Source: Alistipes onderdonkii
GTDB lineage: Bacteria > Bacteroidota > Bacteroidia > Bacteroidales > Rikenellaceae
Assembly (NCBI RefSeq): GCF_025145285.1
Contig: NZ_CP102251.1
Location: 2,356,001 to 2,420,000 of the forward strand
Length of the DNA stretch: 64,000 bases
Direction of reading: 5' to 3'
The position numbers were made by a program, and so were the translations under genes. Positions 9,124 through 18,207 of this stretch are shown here, one piece after another (position 1 is the first letter of the stretch; every line of letters starts with the position of its first letter). Under the pieces are notes generated by a model. That model was not told the origin of the DNA, made no database searches, and saw only the letters and a list, made by a program, of their open reading frames with translations.

Positions 9124-9252
9124 ACAGCAGGGAATCTCACGATTGCCTGCTGCCCTTGGAGGATTGCCCTCCTAAAACTACTAACCCAAACTTAAATAAA
9201 TGAAGAAACCTCACTGCGGTTGCTGTCCGCAGTTGACTATATCTGTTGCAAA
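9124..9252 (-). repeat. Duplicated 130-bp promoter/hairpin element, copy 2
   Basis: Second copy of the element at 6690-6819. All three hairpin stems and the TAAGTTTG element are identical. Differences are concentrated in loops and linkers: one base is deleted in the loop of the ACTGCGG hairpin, a shorter linker lies before GGAGG, and the far end is divergent just before a shared TTTGCAACA. Here the terminator hairpin is followed by TCTTGTTAT rather than T7, so read-through into the lipoprotein gene could be higher. Confidence 0.8.
9187..9194 (-). promoter_or_regulatory. -7 promoter element TAAGTTTG inside repeat copy 2
   Basis: Exact TAnnTTTG match on the minus strand, about 290 bases before the lipoprotein start codon and identical to the element in copy 1. 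Confidence 0.55.
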
Positions 9253-9326
9253 ACGCATGCCAAAAAAAGAGCCCGCAATCGGAAGATTGCAGGCCGGGTC
9301 GTTTTGTGCGGACAGGGGGCGGGGTG

Positions 9327-9677
9327 TTATTCGGAACCCGCAGGTGGAAAGGTGCCGCCTGCGGCCGGATATATGACGGAGAAAAGGATTCCGGTTAAGG
9401 CGAGTGCCACGCCTGCGGCGAACAGTCCGTATCCCCGCAAGAGCGCTTCGGCACCGCACAGGAACAGCCCGCAGCAGATGAGCAGCAATAACCTGCCCGT
9501 AAACCGGCACAGTCTCCGTTCGAATGCCGCACGGTCTTTTCCCGTCAGCGCCCCGTATCCTTTGAAAAGGTGTTTGTAACCCGTAACGAGCCACCTGCCC
9601 CGTTCCCTGACCAGGGCGATGCCCATCGGCAGGAGCAAGAGCGCGATGGCGGTCATAATGACGGATGCCCGGAGCAT
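9327..9677 (-). CDS. Small membrane protein, DUF3784-like
   Basis: A 116-residue protein with three hydrophobic segments: near residues 6-22, 60-80 and 85-105. Between the first two lies a cytoplasmic-looking stretch with WLVTGYKHL and RRLCRFTGR, which resembles the AGYNTM and KKLCRFMG signatures of DUF3784 membrane proteins. Function is unknown for that family. It begins 12 bases after the purB stop on the same strand and probably shares its transcript. An internal Met at codon 8 is an alternative start. Confidence 0.7.
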   Translation of the reverse strand: MLRASVIMTAIALLLLPMGIALVRERGRWLVTGYKHLFKGYGALTGKDRAAFERRLCRFTGRLLLLICCGLFLCGAEALLRGYGLFAAGVALALTGILFSVIYPAAGGTFPPAGSE

Positions 9678-9689
9678 GCCCCCGTGTTT

Positions 9690-11048
9690 TTACCGGAAGA
9701 TGCCCGTGTAGGTCGCGGGCGAGAGGGCGCGCAGCTCCTCTTTCACCGCCTCGGCCACGTCGAGTGTCTCGATGAATGCGGCGATCGACTCGTGCGTGAT
9801 ATGGGCGTTGGTGCGGGTCAGGGCCTTGAGCGCCTCGTAGGGCTTGGGATAACCTTCGCGGCGCAGGATGGTCTGGATGCCTTCGGCAACGACGGCCCAG
9901 TTGTTCTCCAGGTCGCGCTCGAGGGCTTCGCGGTTGAGGATTACCTTGTTCAGCCCCTTCATCAGCGAGCGGAGCGCGATGGCCGCATGGGCAATGGGGA
10001 CGCCGATGTTACGCAGCACGGTCGAATCTGTCAGGTCGCGTTGCAGGCGCGAAACGGGGAGCTTCGACGCGAGGTGTCCGAAGATGGCATTGGCGATGCC
10101 GAAATTCCCCTCGGCGTTCTCGAAGTCGATGGGGTTGACCTTATGGGGCATGGCGCTCGAACCGACTTCGCCCGCCTTGATCTGCTGTTTGAAGTATTCC
10201 ATCGAGATGTACGTCCACATGTCGCGGCAGAGGTCGATCAGGATGGTGTCGATGCGCTTCATGTTGTCGAAGATCGCCGCGAGGTTGTCGTAATGCTCGA
10301 TCTGCGTGGTATATTGTGAGCGGCAGAGCCCCAGCGTTTCGCCCACGAATTTGTTGGCGAAGGCTACCCAGTCGTACTGCGGGTAGGCTGCCCGGTGGGC
10401 GTTGAAGTTGCCTGTCGCGCCGCCGAATTTGGCAGGCACCGCGATGTCGTGCAGCATGGCGAGCTGTTTCTCCACGCGTTCGACAAAGACCATGAACTCC
10501 TTGCCCAGCGTCGTGGGGGAGGCCGGCTGGCCGTGGGTGCGGGCCAGCATCGGCACGTCGCGCCATTCGTCGGCGAAGGCGGCCAGTTTGTCGCGCACCT
10601 CTTCGACGGCCGGGTAGTAAACCCCTGCCATGGCGTCTTTGAGCGAGAGCGGGATGGCCGTGTTATTGATGTCCTGCGAGGTGAGGCCGAAATGTACGAA
10701 TTCCTTGTAAGCCCCCAGTCCGAGGCTGTCCATTTTTTCCTTGATGATGTACTCTATGGCTTTGACGTCGTGGTTGGTGACCGATTCGATCTCCTTCACG
10801 CGCTCGGCGTCGGCCGGTGCGAAATCGAGGTACAGGGCGCGCAGGGCTGCGAATTTCGTATGGTCGATGTCCGCCAGCTGGGGCAGCGGCAACTCGCACA
10901 GCGCGATGAAATACTCCACTTCGACGCGGATGCGGTAGCGGATGAGCGCCTGTTCTGAAAAATAATCGGCTAATTTCCCCGTTGTATTACGGTAGCGGCC
11001 ATCGACGGGGGAGATGGCGGTAAGGCTGTTGAGCGGATTGGAGTTCAT
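9690..11048 (-). CDS. purB: Adenylosuccinate lyase
   Basis: A 452-residue member of the fumarase/aspartase superfamily. It cleaves SAICAR and adenylosuccinate, each releasing fumarate, in purine biosynthesis. The superfamily signature with the mobile catalytic serine loop is present near residue 296 (GSSAMPHKVNPIDFENAEGN), as are the conserved TSQDINNTA and RTHGQPASPTT motifs carrying active-site residues. The start at MNSNPLNSLTAISPVDGRY fits the family N-terminus; upstream in-frame sequence is Arg/Gly-rich and not protein-like. A minus-strand TAAATTTG promoter lies 109 bases upstream. A small membrane protein follows in the same transcript. Confidence 0.95.
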   Translation of the reverse strand: MNSNPLNSLTAISPVDGRYRNTTGKLADYFSEQALIRYRIRVEVEYFIALCELPLPQLADIDHTKFAALRALYLDFAPADAERVKEIESVTNHDVKAIEYIIKEKMDSLGLGAYKEFVHFGLTSQDINNTAIPLSLKDAMAGVYYPAVEEVRDKLAAFADEWRDVPMLARTHGQPASPTTLGKEFMVFVERVEKQLAMLHDIAVPAKFGGATGNFNAHRAAYPQYDWVAFANKFVGETLGLCRSQYTTQIEHYDNLAAIFDNMKRIDTILIDLCRDMWTYISMEYFKQQIKAGEVGSSAMPHKVNPIDFENAEGNFGIANAIFGHLASKLPVSRLQRDLTDSTVLRNIGVPIAHAAIALRSLMKGLNKVILNREALERDLENNWAVVAEGIQTILRREGYPKPYEALKALTRTNAHITHESIAAFIETLDVAEAVKEELRALSPATYTGIFR

Positions 11049-11156
11049 GGATTTATGTATGGTTTTATATAATACGCCTCCGGCGTCCGGACTCCGCCTG
11101 CGCCCGGCAGGGCCTGCCCGAAGGCTTTGCCCCGCCCGCCGGCAAAGTTCCGGCAC

Positions 11157-11164
11157 CAAATTTA
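11157..11164 (-). promoter_or_regulatory. -7 promoter element TAAATTTG for purB
   Basis: Exact TAnnTTTG match on the minus strand. It gives a leader of about 100 bases that includes a GC-rich hairpin-prone segment (11075-11145). Confidence 0.5.
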
Positions 11165-11196
11165 CGACATTTAATTGAAATACGCATAATTTTCCC

Positions 11197-11204
11197 TACC
11201 TTTG
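11197..11204 (+). promoter_or_regulatory. Promoter with -33 TTG and -7 TACCTTTG
   Basis: TACCTTTG matches the -7 consensus, and a TTG at 11175-11177 sits 19 bases upstream, the usual spacing. It ends 23 bases before the DUF4834 start codon and would drive that gene with mlaE and mlaF. Confidence 0.7.
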
Positions 11205-11227
11205 TAGGGTTGTAAACCGAAAATGCA

Positions 11228-11632
11228 ATGAATTTTCTGACAGCGATCATAGATGGCCTGGTGAGGTTCGTGCAGCGCAATCCGCTGACGACCCTGGTCA
11301 TCCTCATCCTGGCTGTCGGCGCCCCGGCGCTGCTCAGGGGAATCGCACTTTTTTTTCTCTATTTCATTATGGGAGTCATCGTATTGGTAGTAGCGGCGAT
11401 CCTGCTGTTCCGCTGGCGCGTCTATAAGATGCGCCGCCGGATGGAAGAACAGTTCGGCGAAGGGAACTTCGGCGGACAGGGCTTCGGCTCGCCCTTTGCA
11501 GGGGAGCCCCGCAAGGGTCGCGAAGGCGAAGTGAAGGTATATAAAACCTCGGAAACGCCCGAGAAACGGGTCTCGCGCGATGTGGGCGACTATGTCGAAT
11601 TCGAAGAGACCAAGGAGCCCGGAGAGGAGTAG
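11228..11632 (+). CDS. DUF4834-like membrane protein
   Basis: A 134-residue protein with one long or two adjacent hydrophobic segments (about residues 18-62), then a basic stretch (RWRVYKMRRRMEEQF), a Gly-rich linker and a charged C-terminus ending EETKEPGEE. Layout and position match DUF4834, a small Bacteroidetes membrane family of unknown role. It ends 4 bases before mlaE, so it is in the same operon and may help lipid trafficking; that role is inferred from context only. Confidence 0.7.
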   Translation: MNFLTAIIDGLVRFVQRNPLTTLVILILAVGAPALLRGIALFFLYFIMGVIVLVVAAILLFRWRVYKMRRRMEEQFGEGNFGGQGFGSPFAGEPRKGREGEVKVYKTSETPEKRVSRDVGDYVEFEETKEPGEE

Positions 11633-11636
11633 CGCC

Positions 11637-12380
11637 ATGTGGAAGATATTTGAGTTGATCGGCCGTTATTTCATGCTGATGGGAAAGGTCTTTTCCCGTC
11701 CGGAGAAGGCTGCCATCTACCGCCGGCGCATCATTTACGAAATGGAGTCTCTGGGAATCGACTCGATCGGCCTGACGGCCATTATTTCGGTATTCATCGG
11801 TGCGGTCATCACCCTGCAGATGTGCATCAATCTCGATTCGCCGTTCATCCCCCGTTCGCTGGTCGGTTACGCCACGCGCGAGACGATGATCCTCGAATTT
11901 TCGTCGACGGTCGTGGCGCTGATCCTGGCCGGCAAGGTCGGTTCGAGCATCGCTTCGGAGATCGGCACGATGCGCATTACCGAACAGATCGACGCGCTGG
12001 AGATCATGGGTGTCAATTCGGCTTCGTACCTCATCCTGCCGAAGATCGTCGCCGCGGTGGTCTTCTTCCCGTTCCTGACGATCCTCAGCATCGCCATCGG
12101 AATCATCGGCGGCTGGGCCATCGCCTACCTGACCGGCATCATGATCCCGGCCGACTATGTTGACGGACTGCTGATGGACTTCAAGCCCTATTCGATCGTC
12201 TACTCGCTTATCAAGACCGCTGTGTTCGCCTATATCATCACCTCGATTTCGGCGTTCTACGGGTACTATGCCAAGGGCAATTCGCTCGAAGTGGGCGCCG
12301 CCTCGACGCGCGCCGTGGTGGCCAGTTCCGTGGTAATCATGATCTTTAACCTGATCCTTACGCAAGTCCTGCTGATATGA
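11637..12380 (+). CDS. mlaE: MlaE-type ABC lipid transporter permease
   Basis: A 247-residue inner-membrane permease of the MlaE/YrbE family, with five to six hydrophobic helices and family motifs ILAGKVGSSIASEIGTMRITEQIDALEIMG (in two pieces) and YYAKGNSLEVGAASTRAVV. In Gram-negative bacteria this permease works with an MlaF ATPase and an MCE substrate-binding protein in phospholipid traffic between inner and outer membrane. The next gene overlaps by 4 bases and encodes the ATPase. The start chosen (MWKIFELIGRYF) follows the DUF4834 stop; a longer in-frame start would overlap that gene and has no membrane logic. No MCE (mlaD) gene is adjacent. Confidence 0.9.
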   Translation: MWKIFELIGRYFMLMGKVFSRPEKAAIYRRRIIYEMESLGIDSIGLTAIISVFIGAVITLQMCINLDSPFIPRSLVGYATRETMILEFSSTVVALILAGKVGSSIASEIGTMRITEQIDALEIMGVNSASYLILPKIVAAVVFFPFLTILSIAIGIIGGWAIAYLTGIMIPADYVDGLLMDFKPYSIVYSLIKTAVFAYIITSISAFYGYYAKGNSLEVGAASTRAVVASSVVIMIFNLILTQVLLI

Positions 12381-13132
12381 TACGTGCCGAGCACATCACC
12401 AAATCGTTCGACGGGCGCGTGGTGCTCGACGACATCTCGATCGAGTTCCTGACCGGGAAGACCAACCTCATCATCGGGCGCAGCGGTTCGGGCAAGACCG
12501 TGCTGCTGAAAACGCTGGTAGGGCTGCATGAACCCGATTCGGGCGACGTGTGGTACGACGATACGAATTTCACGCGTCTCGATTTCCGCGAGCGGCGCGC
12601 CATCCGCAAGGACATCGGCATGATTTTCCAGGGCGGGGCGCTGCTCGACTCTTCGACCGTCGAGGAGAACGTCAAGCTGCCGCTCGACCTCTTCACCTCG
12701 CAGAGCGAGAAAGAGAAGATGGAACGTGTGGATTTCTGCCTGCAGCGCGTGCGGCTGGAAGACGCCAACCACCTCTATCCCGCCGAGTTGTCGGGCGGAA
12801 TGATCAAGCGCGTGGCCATCGCCCGCGCCATCGTGCTCAACCCGCGTTACCTGTTCTGCGACGAGCCCAACTCGGGCCTCGACCCGCAGACCTCGATCGT
12901 CATCGACAACCTGATCCACGAAATCACGCGCGAGTACAACATCACGACGATCATCAATACGCACGATATGAACTCGGTGATGGAGATCGGCGAGAAAATT
13001 GTATACATCCACGAAGGCCGCAAGTGGTGGGAGGGTACCAAGGACGATATCCTGCATGCCGACAACCCGGAACTCAACGATTTCGTATTCGCCTCGGCGA
13101 TGGCCAAAAAGGCCAAGCTGGCTGCAAAGTAG
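12377..13132 (+). CDS. mlaF: MlaF-type ABC transporter ATPase
   Basis: A 251-residue ABC ATPase with Walker A GRSGSGKT (about residue 34), Q-loop IFQGGALLDS, signature LSGGMIKR and Walker B YLFCDEPNSGLD, followed by the H-loop (NTHDM). The FQGGALLDS segment and the PNSGLDP variant are characteristic of the MlaF subgroup. It overlaps mlaE by ATGA, so the two are translationally coupled. It would energise phospholipid transport from the cytoplasmic face of the inner membrane. Confidence 0.93.
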   Translation: MIRAEHITKSFDGRVVLDDISIEFLTGKTNLIIGRSGSGKTVLLKTLVGLHEPDSGDVWYDDTNFTRLDFRERRAIRKDIGMIFQGGALLDSSTVEENVKLPLDLFTSQSEKEKMERVDFCLQRVRLEDANHLYPAELSGGMIKRVAIARAIVLNPRYLFCDEPNSGLDPQTSIVIDNLIHEITREYNITTIINTHDMNSVMEIGEKIVYIHEGRKWWEGTKDDILHADNPELNDFVFASAMAKKAKLAAK

Positions 13133-13165
13133 GCAGCCGGGTTCCTAAAAAAATTTAATTTTTTA

Positions 13166-13197
13166 TTTGCGTAATATACATAAAGTATGTACTTTTG
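13166..13197 (+). promoter_or_regulatory. Strong promoter for gapA (-33 TTTG, -7 TACTTTTG)
   Basis: TTTG at 13166-13169 and TACTTTTG at 13190-13197 are separated by exactly 20 bases, an ideal Bacteroidetes promoter in an A/T-rich stretch. It predicts a leader of about 45 bases before the GAPDH start. Confidence 0.8.
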
Positions 13198-13229
13198 CGT
13201 AGTGAAAAAATAGTGCATTTTTTTATTAA

Positions 13230-14264
<1,035 letters not shown>

Positions 14265-14288
14265 TCGTAAGCCGTCGCTATAATGGAA

Positions 14289-14320
14289 GAAGGAACCCGC
14301 GTGGGTTCCTTCTTTTTTTT
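14289..14320 (+). terminator. Strong intrinsic terminator of gapA
   Basis: Perfect 10-bp stem (14289-14298 with 14303-14312), 4-base loop, followed by eight T residues. Confidence 0.95.
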
Positions 14321-14407
14321 GTGGCAGCGGGAAGGGCTGAGGTTGCCGGGCTGCCGGGCTGCCTGGCGGCGTGTCCCGGGGCGGCGGGCGTTGTCCCGAG
14401 ATGCCCG

Positions 14408-14818
14408 CTACCGGGCTTCGGAATCCACGCGCATCTCGATCGAGGCGCCCGACCACTGGTTGATGAGGCGCTTCTCCGCGCGGAGCCGCCGCCCGCCGTA
14501 TGCGATGCGGATTTCGACTTCGAAGGGTGCCGTGTCGCCGATGTCGTTGCCGGCCGGCAGCGTATGGGGTACGATATAGATGTAGAGCAGAAGGTGGTCG
14601 CACGGCCCGGTTTCGAGGCTTGCGCGGCCGTCGCCGGGAATCCCGGCGGGCTTTTCCCGCAGGTTCGAGCCGACGTCGGCGACATGCGCCTCGGCCGATG
14701 CGAAGCCCGTGCGGTTGCCCGCCGTGTCGAAGCAGCCGCACATCAGTGCGACGTTGTAGCGCCACCAACCTTCGTAGCGGCTCGAAATCTCGATTGTGAA
14801 TCCCTCTTTTGTTGCCAT
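14408..14818 (-). CDS. Hypothetical protein, 136 aa
   Basis: Family not recognised. It begins MATKEGFTIEISSRYEGWWRY and looks like a cytoplasmic mixed alpha/beta protein with alternating hydrophobic strands (FTIEIS, YNVALMCG, HLLLYIYIVP, FEVEIRIAYGG). There is no signal peptide. An in-frame ATG three codons upstream is possible, but a perfect TATATTTG promoter lies only 6 bases before the chosen start, so the shorter form is favoured and would be leaderless. It is convergent with gapA. The strand pattern is compatible with a beta-barrel fold, but no function can be stated. Confidence 0.7.
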   Translation of the reverse strand: MATKEGFTIEISSRYEGWWRYNVALMCGCFDTAGNRTGFASAEAHVADVGSNLREKPAGIPGDGRASLETGPCDHLLLYIYIVPHTLPAGNDIGDTAPFEVEIRIAYGGRRLRAEKRLINQWSGASIEMRVDSEAR

Positions 14819-14824
14819 ACGGTG

Positions 14825-14832
14825 CAAATATA
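14825..14832 (-). promoter_or_regulatory. -7 promoter element TATATTTG
   Basis: Exact TAnnTTTG on the minus strand, 6 bases upstream of the ATG at 14818, predicting a leaderless transcript. Confidence 0.6.
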
Positions 14833-14973
14833 GCGATTTTTACCGAAGATGGAATCCGCGGCCGGAATTTCCGGAGCCTGTGCCGTGCCTCTTCTGCGGG
14901 CGGGCGACCGGATATCCGGGAGTGCGGGGATGCTAAAACTCTGCATTTTCTTTGCAAATGTCTTATATTTTCG

Positions 14974-14981
14974 TAACTTTG
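14974..14981 (+). promoter_or_regulatory. -7 promoter element TAACTTTG for yceD-rpmF
   Basis: Exact TAnnTTTG match 18 bases before the YceD start codon at 15000. It makes the upstream in-frame ATGs at 14952 and 14958 unlikely, since they precede the promoter. Confidence 0.6.
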
Positions 14982-14999
14982 TGCCCTAAATGCGCTCCT

Positions 15000-15584
15000 A
15001 TGGAGGAAACAAAAAGATATACGATTGCTTACAGGGGGCTCAGGAGCGGCCTGCACGACTTTCATTTCAAGGTCGACGGCGGGTTGTTCAGGGCTTACGG
15101 CAGTACGGAGATCAAGGACGGAGACTGCGATGTCTCGGTCGCCCTGGAGCGCGGCGAGTCGATGCTTACGCTCGATGTTACCGTGGACGGTAGTGTCGTC
15201 GTGGAGTGCGACCGTTGCCTGGAAGACTGCAATGTGCCGATCCACTACGAGGGGCAGTTGCTGGTGAAATTCTCGGACGAGGTGCACGAGTACGACGGCG
15301 AAGTCATGTGGCTGCTGCCGATGGAGGACGAAGTCGACCTGACGCAGTACATCTACGAAAGTATCGTGCTTGCGCTGCCTTATCAGCGGGTGCATCCCGA
15401 CGGGGAGTGCAATCCCGAGATGCTGGAACGCTTCCGCATCGTTTCCGACGAGGAGTTCGGGGGGATCGAAGCCCGGGCCGAGGCCGAGGGTCGCAACGAG
15501 GGCGAATGGGCCAAGCTGGCCGCGCTCAAGGAGCAGATGGAGGCCGACCGGGGGGACGGGACGCAAACAGAACGAAAGGAATAA
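15000..15584 (+). CDS. YceD/DUF177 family protein
   Basis: A 194-residue acidic protein of the YceD (DUF177) family. Family proteins carry a paired-cysteine element, seen here as VECDRCLEDC near residues 78-87, and are almost always encoded just before ribosomal protein L32. That is the case here, with rpmF 86 bases downstream. YceD has been linked to ribosome or rRNA maturation; the precise role is unsettled. Start at MEETKRYT was chosen because the -7 element lies 18 bases upstream. The C-terminal 30 residues are Glu/Arg-rich and probably disordered. Confidence 0.88.
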   Translation: MEETKRYTIAYRGLRSGLHDFHFKVDGGLFRAYGSTEIKDGDCDVSVALERGESMLTLDVTVDGSVVVECDRCLEDCNVPIHYEGQLLVKFSDEVHEYDGEVMWLLPMEDEVDLTQYIYESIVLALPYQRVHPDGECNPEMLERFRIVSDEEFGGIEARAEAEGRNEGEWAKLAALKEQMEADRGDGTQTERKE

Positions 15585-15670
15585 GCTATTTCCGGCCGGG
15601 GAGGCGCTTTTGTCCCGGGCCGGGGAATATTTGACTGGAAATACGTTAAACTTATAATTTATATTGTAAA

Positions 15671-15856
15671 ATGGCACATCCTAAACACAAAGTCTCGTCG
15701 ACGCGACGCGATAAGAGAAGAACTCATTACAAGGCTGTCGTTCCGACGGTGGTCATCTGCTCGAACTGCGGCGCAGCTACGTTGTATCACCGCGTATGCC
15801 CCGAATGCGGTTTCTATCGCGGAAAGCTGGCGATCGAGAAAAAGGCTGCCGAATAA
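15671..15856 (+). CDS. rpmF: 50S ribosomal protein L32
   Basis: A 61-residue, strongly basic protein with the L32 N-terminus MAHPKHKVSSTRRDKRRTHY and an intact zinc ribbon (CSNCG with CPECG). Retention of all four cysteines marks the zinc-binding form. It lies in the conserved order yceD-rpmF-plsX-fabH. The 148-base gap to plsX holds a G/C-rich segment and a T5 run at about 15895, a possible partial terminator. Confidence 0.97.
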   Translation: MAHPKHKVSSTRRDKRRTHYKAVVPTVVICSNCGAATLYHRVCPECGFYRGKLAIEKKAAE

Positions 15857-16004
15857 ATCGGCAGGGTTAAAGAGTGCATCCGCGAGGCTGCCCTCTTTTT
15901 AGTTTATGCAAGCACCTGTCTTTGTTGCGTGCGGCCGTCCGGCCTATGGCCGGGATGCCGGCGCAGGGAGGGCGGGAGATGAAATTTAACCAAATCGCAC
16001 GATT

Positions 16005-16952
16005 ATGTTAAAGATTGGTGTAGATGCCATGGGGGGCGATTATGCGCCCGAGGCTGCGGTCAAGGGGGCTGTCATGGCACTCGATGCGATCGGGCCGGAC
16101 AGCCGTATCGTATTGTTCGGCGACGAGGCGAAGGTCAAGGCCGTGCTCGCGGCCGAAGGCTGTCCTGCCGAACGGTTCGACATCGTCGCCACTACCGAGG
16201 TGATCGAAATGGGCGATCATCCCGCCAAGGCGTTCCAGGCCAAGGCCGACTCCAGCATCACGGTGGGTTTCGGCTACTTGGCCAAAGGGGCCATAGACGG
16301 TTTTGCCAGTGCCGGCAGCACGGGCGCCATGATGGTCGGGTCGATGTACGCCGTAAAACCGATCGAAGGAGTCATCCGTCCCACGATCTCATCCATCATT
16401 CCTACGGTCACGGGGCATCCCGCGCTGTTGCTGGACGTGGGGCTGAACGTAGACTGCAAACCCGAAGTGCTGGCGCAGTACGGGCTGATAGGCTCGATTT
16501 ATGCCGAAGCCGTACTCGGGATCCGGAAACCCCGTGTAGCCGTGCTCAACATCGGCGAGGAGGAGACCAAAGGCAATACGCAGTCCAAGGCCACGTATGA
16601 ATTGCTGAAGGCCGACGGCTGCATCGACTTCGTGGGTAACGTCGAGGCATCGTACCTCTTCACGGGCAAGGTCGCCGACGTGGTCGTCTGCGACGGTTTC
16701 GTGGGCAACACGGTGCTGAAGATGGCCGAGGGCCTCTACCACATCAACAAGAAACTCGGCGGCGGAAACGCTTTCTGGGATGCGATGAATTACGAGAACG
16801 TGGGCGGCACGCCCGTGCTCGGTGTTAATGCGCCTGTGGTCATCGGCCACGGCATCTCATCGCCCAAGGCAATCAGGAGCATGATCCTTTCGACCGAGCG
16901 GTGCATTACGGCGGATCTGACCGCCAAGTTGCAGCGCGCTTTCAAAAATTAA
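16005..16952 (+). CDS. plsX: Phosphate acyltransferase PlsX
   Basis: A 315-residue PlsX, which converts acyl-ACP to acyl-phosphate in the first step of phospholipid synthesis. Diagnostic segments are the N-terminal GVDAMGGDYAPEAAVKGAV, GFASAGSTGAMMVGS and CDGFVGNTVLKMAEGL. It is a soluble, membrane-associated enzyme. FabH begins 25 bases downstream, coupling fatty-acid initiation with phospholipid synthesis as in many bacteria. Confidence 0.96.
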   Translation: MLKIGVDAMGGDYAPEAAVKGAVMALDAIGPDSRIVLFGDEAKVKAVLAAEGCPAERFDIVATTEVIEMGDHPAKAFQAKADSSITVGFGYLAKGAIDGFASAGSTGAMMVGSMYAVKPIEGVIRPTISSIIPTVTGHPALLLDVGLNVDCKPEVLAQYGLIGSIYAEAVLGIRKPRVAVLNIGEEETKGNTQSKATYELLKADGCIDFVGNVEASYLFTGKVADVVVCDGFVGNTVLKMAEGLYHINKKLGGGNAFWDAMNYENVGGTPVLGVNAPVVIGHGISSPKAIRSMILSTERCITADLTAKLQRAFKN

Positions 16953-16977
16953 TAATCATTAGGTAAAGAAACAGTTA

Positions 16978-18006
16978 ATGGGCAAGATAACAGCAGCAAT
17001 TACCGGTGTGGGTCTATATCTCCCCGATTATATCCTCACCAACGAAGAATTAAGCACCATGGTCGACACGTCCGACGAGTGGATCATGTCGCATATCGGC
17101 GTCAAGACGCGCCATATCCTCAAGGGCGAAGGCGTCGGCACTTCCTATATGGGTGCCCGCGCGGTCATCAACCTGCTGGACAAGGCGGGTGTAGACCCGA
17201 TGGAGGTGGATCTGGTGATCTGCGCCACGGTGACCCCCGATATGTTCTTCCCTTCGACGGGTAATCTGATCGCCGACCAGGCGGGTTGCAAAAACGCTTT
17301 CGCATACGACGTTTCGGCGGCTTGCAGCGGGTTCCTCTTCGCACTGACGACGGGCGCCAAGTTCATCGAGTCGGGATCGTGCAAGAAGGTAGTCGTGGTC
17401 GGCGCCGACAAGATGTCGACCATCGTCGACTATACCGACCGTTCTACCTGTCCGATCTTCGGCGACGGTGCCGCAGCCGTGCTGCTGGAACCCAATACGG
17501 AGGGTTACGGCGTGCTGGACGAGATCCTGCGTTCGGACGGCTCGGGCGAGTTACAGCTTTACATGAAGGCCGGCGGTTCGCGCTATCCGGCTTCGATCGA
17601 GACCGTGCAGAACAACTGGCACACGATCATGTGGGACGGACACGCCGTATTCAAGGCCGCCGTTTCGAAGATGGCCGACGTATCGGTGGAGATCATGGAG
17701 CGCAACAACCTTACCTCGGACGACATCCGTTATCTGGTTCCCCATCAGGCCAACCTGCGCATCATCGACGCTACGGCACGCCGCATGGGGCTCGACCATG
17801 ACAAGTGCATGATCAATATCGACCGCAACGGCAACACTACGGCGGCGACGATCCCCTCGTGCCTCTACGACTACGAGAAGGAGCTGAAGCCGGGCGACAA
17901 CCTGATCCTGTCGGCATTCGGCGGCGGGTATACGTGGGGTGCCATCTATGTGAAGTGGGCTTACGACGGTTCGAAAGCCTGCCAGGTCGATCCTGCCGAG
18001 AAATAA
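16978..18006 (+). CDS. fabH: Beta-ketoacyl-ACP synthase III
   Basis: A 342-residue KAS III, which condenses acetyl-CoA with malonyl-ACP to start fatty-acid synthesis. The Cys-His-Asn triad is visible: Cys116 in DVSAACSGF, His in VPHQANLRI and Asn in RNGNTTAAT. The C-terminal glycine-rich [11 protein letters not shown] segment is intact. It ends with a hairpin terminator, closing the yceD-rpmF-plsX-fabH group. Bacteroidetes often carry more than one FabH; this is the plsX-linked one. Confidence 0.96.
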   Translation: MGKITAAITGVGLYLPDYILTNEELSTMVDTSDEWIMSHIGVKTRHILKGEGVGTSYMGARAVINLLDKAGVDPMEVDLVICATVTPDMFFPSTGNLIADQAGCKNAFAYDVSAACSGFLFALTTGAKFIESGSCKKVVVVGADKMSTIVDYTDRSTCPIFGDGAAAVLLEPNTEGYGVLDEILRSDGSGELQLYMKAGGSRYPASIETVQNNWHTIMWDGHAVFKAAVSKMADVSVEIMERNNLTSDDIRYLVPHQANLRIIDATARRMGLDHDKCMINIDRNGNTTAATIPSCLYDYEKELKPGDNLILSAFGGGYTWGAIYVKWAYDGSKACQVDPAEK

Positions 18007-18043
18007 TCCGGTGCGGGCGGGAGCCCGCCCGAAAGCACAGGTG

Positions 18044-18073
18044 GGGCGGAAACTTATACGGTTTCCGCCCTTT
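18044..18073 (+). terminator. Terminator after fabH
   Basis: Perfect 10-bp stem (18044-18053 with 18061-18070), 7-base loop, short T tract. A second hairpin (about 18013-18030) lies just upstream. Confidence 0.75.
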
Positions 18074-18178
18074 CCGTACCGGAACCGCACGTGCCGGAGC
18101 GGCGGATGCGGGATTTTTTCGTATATTTGGACTTGGGCATTGCCGCCGCGGTTTCAGATTCTTTTCGGATTCGCGGTC

Positions 18179-18186
18179 TAACTTTG
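18179..18186 (+). promoter_or_regulatory. -7 promoter element TAACTTTG for the two-component operon
   Basis: Exact TAnnTTTG match 21 bases before the response-regulator start. A second match (TATATTTG, 18122-18129) lies further upstream. Confidence 0.6.
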
Positions 18187-18207
18187 CCCCGAAGAATATT
18201 GCTGCTT

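Noticed and set aside
15857..16004. Terminator between rpmF and plsX
   Set aside because: Only weak 5-6-bp pairings precede the T5 run near 15895, so I did not annotate it as a terminator.
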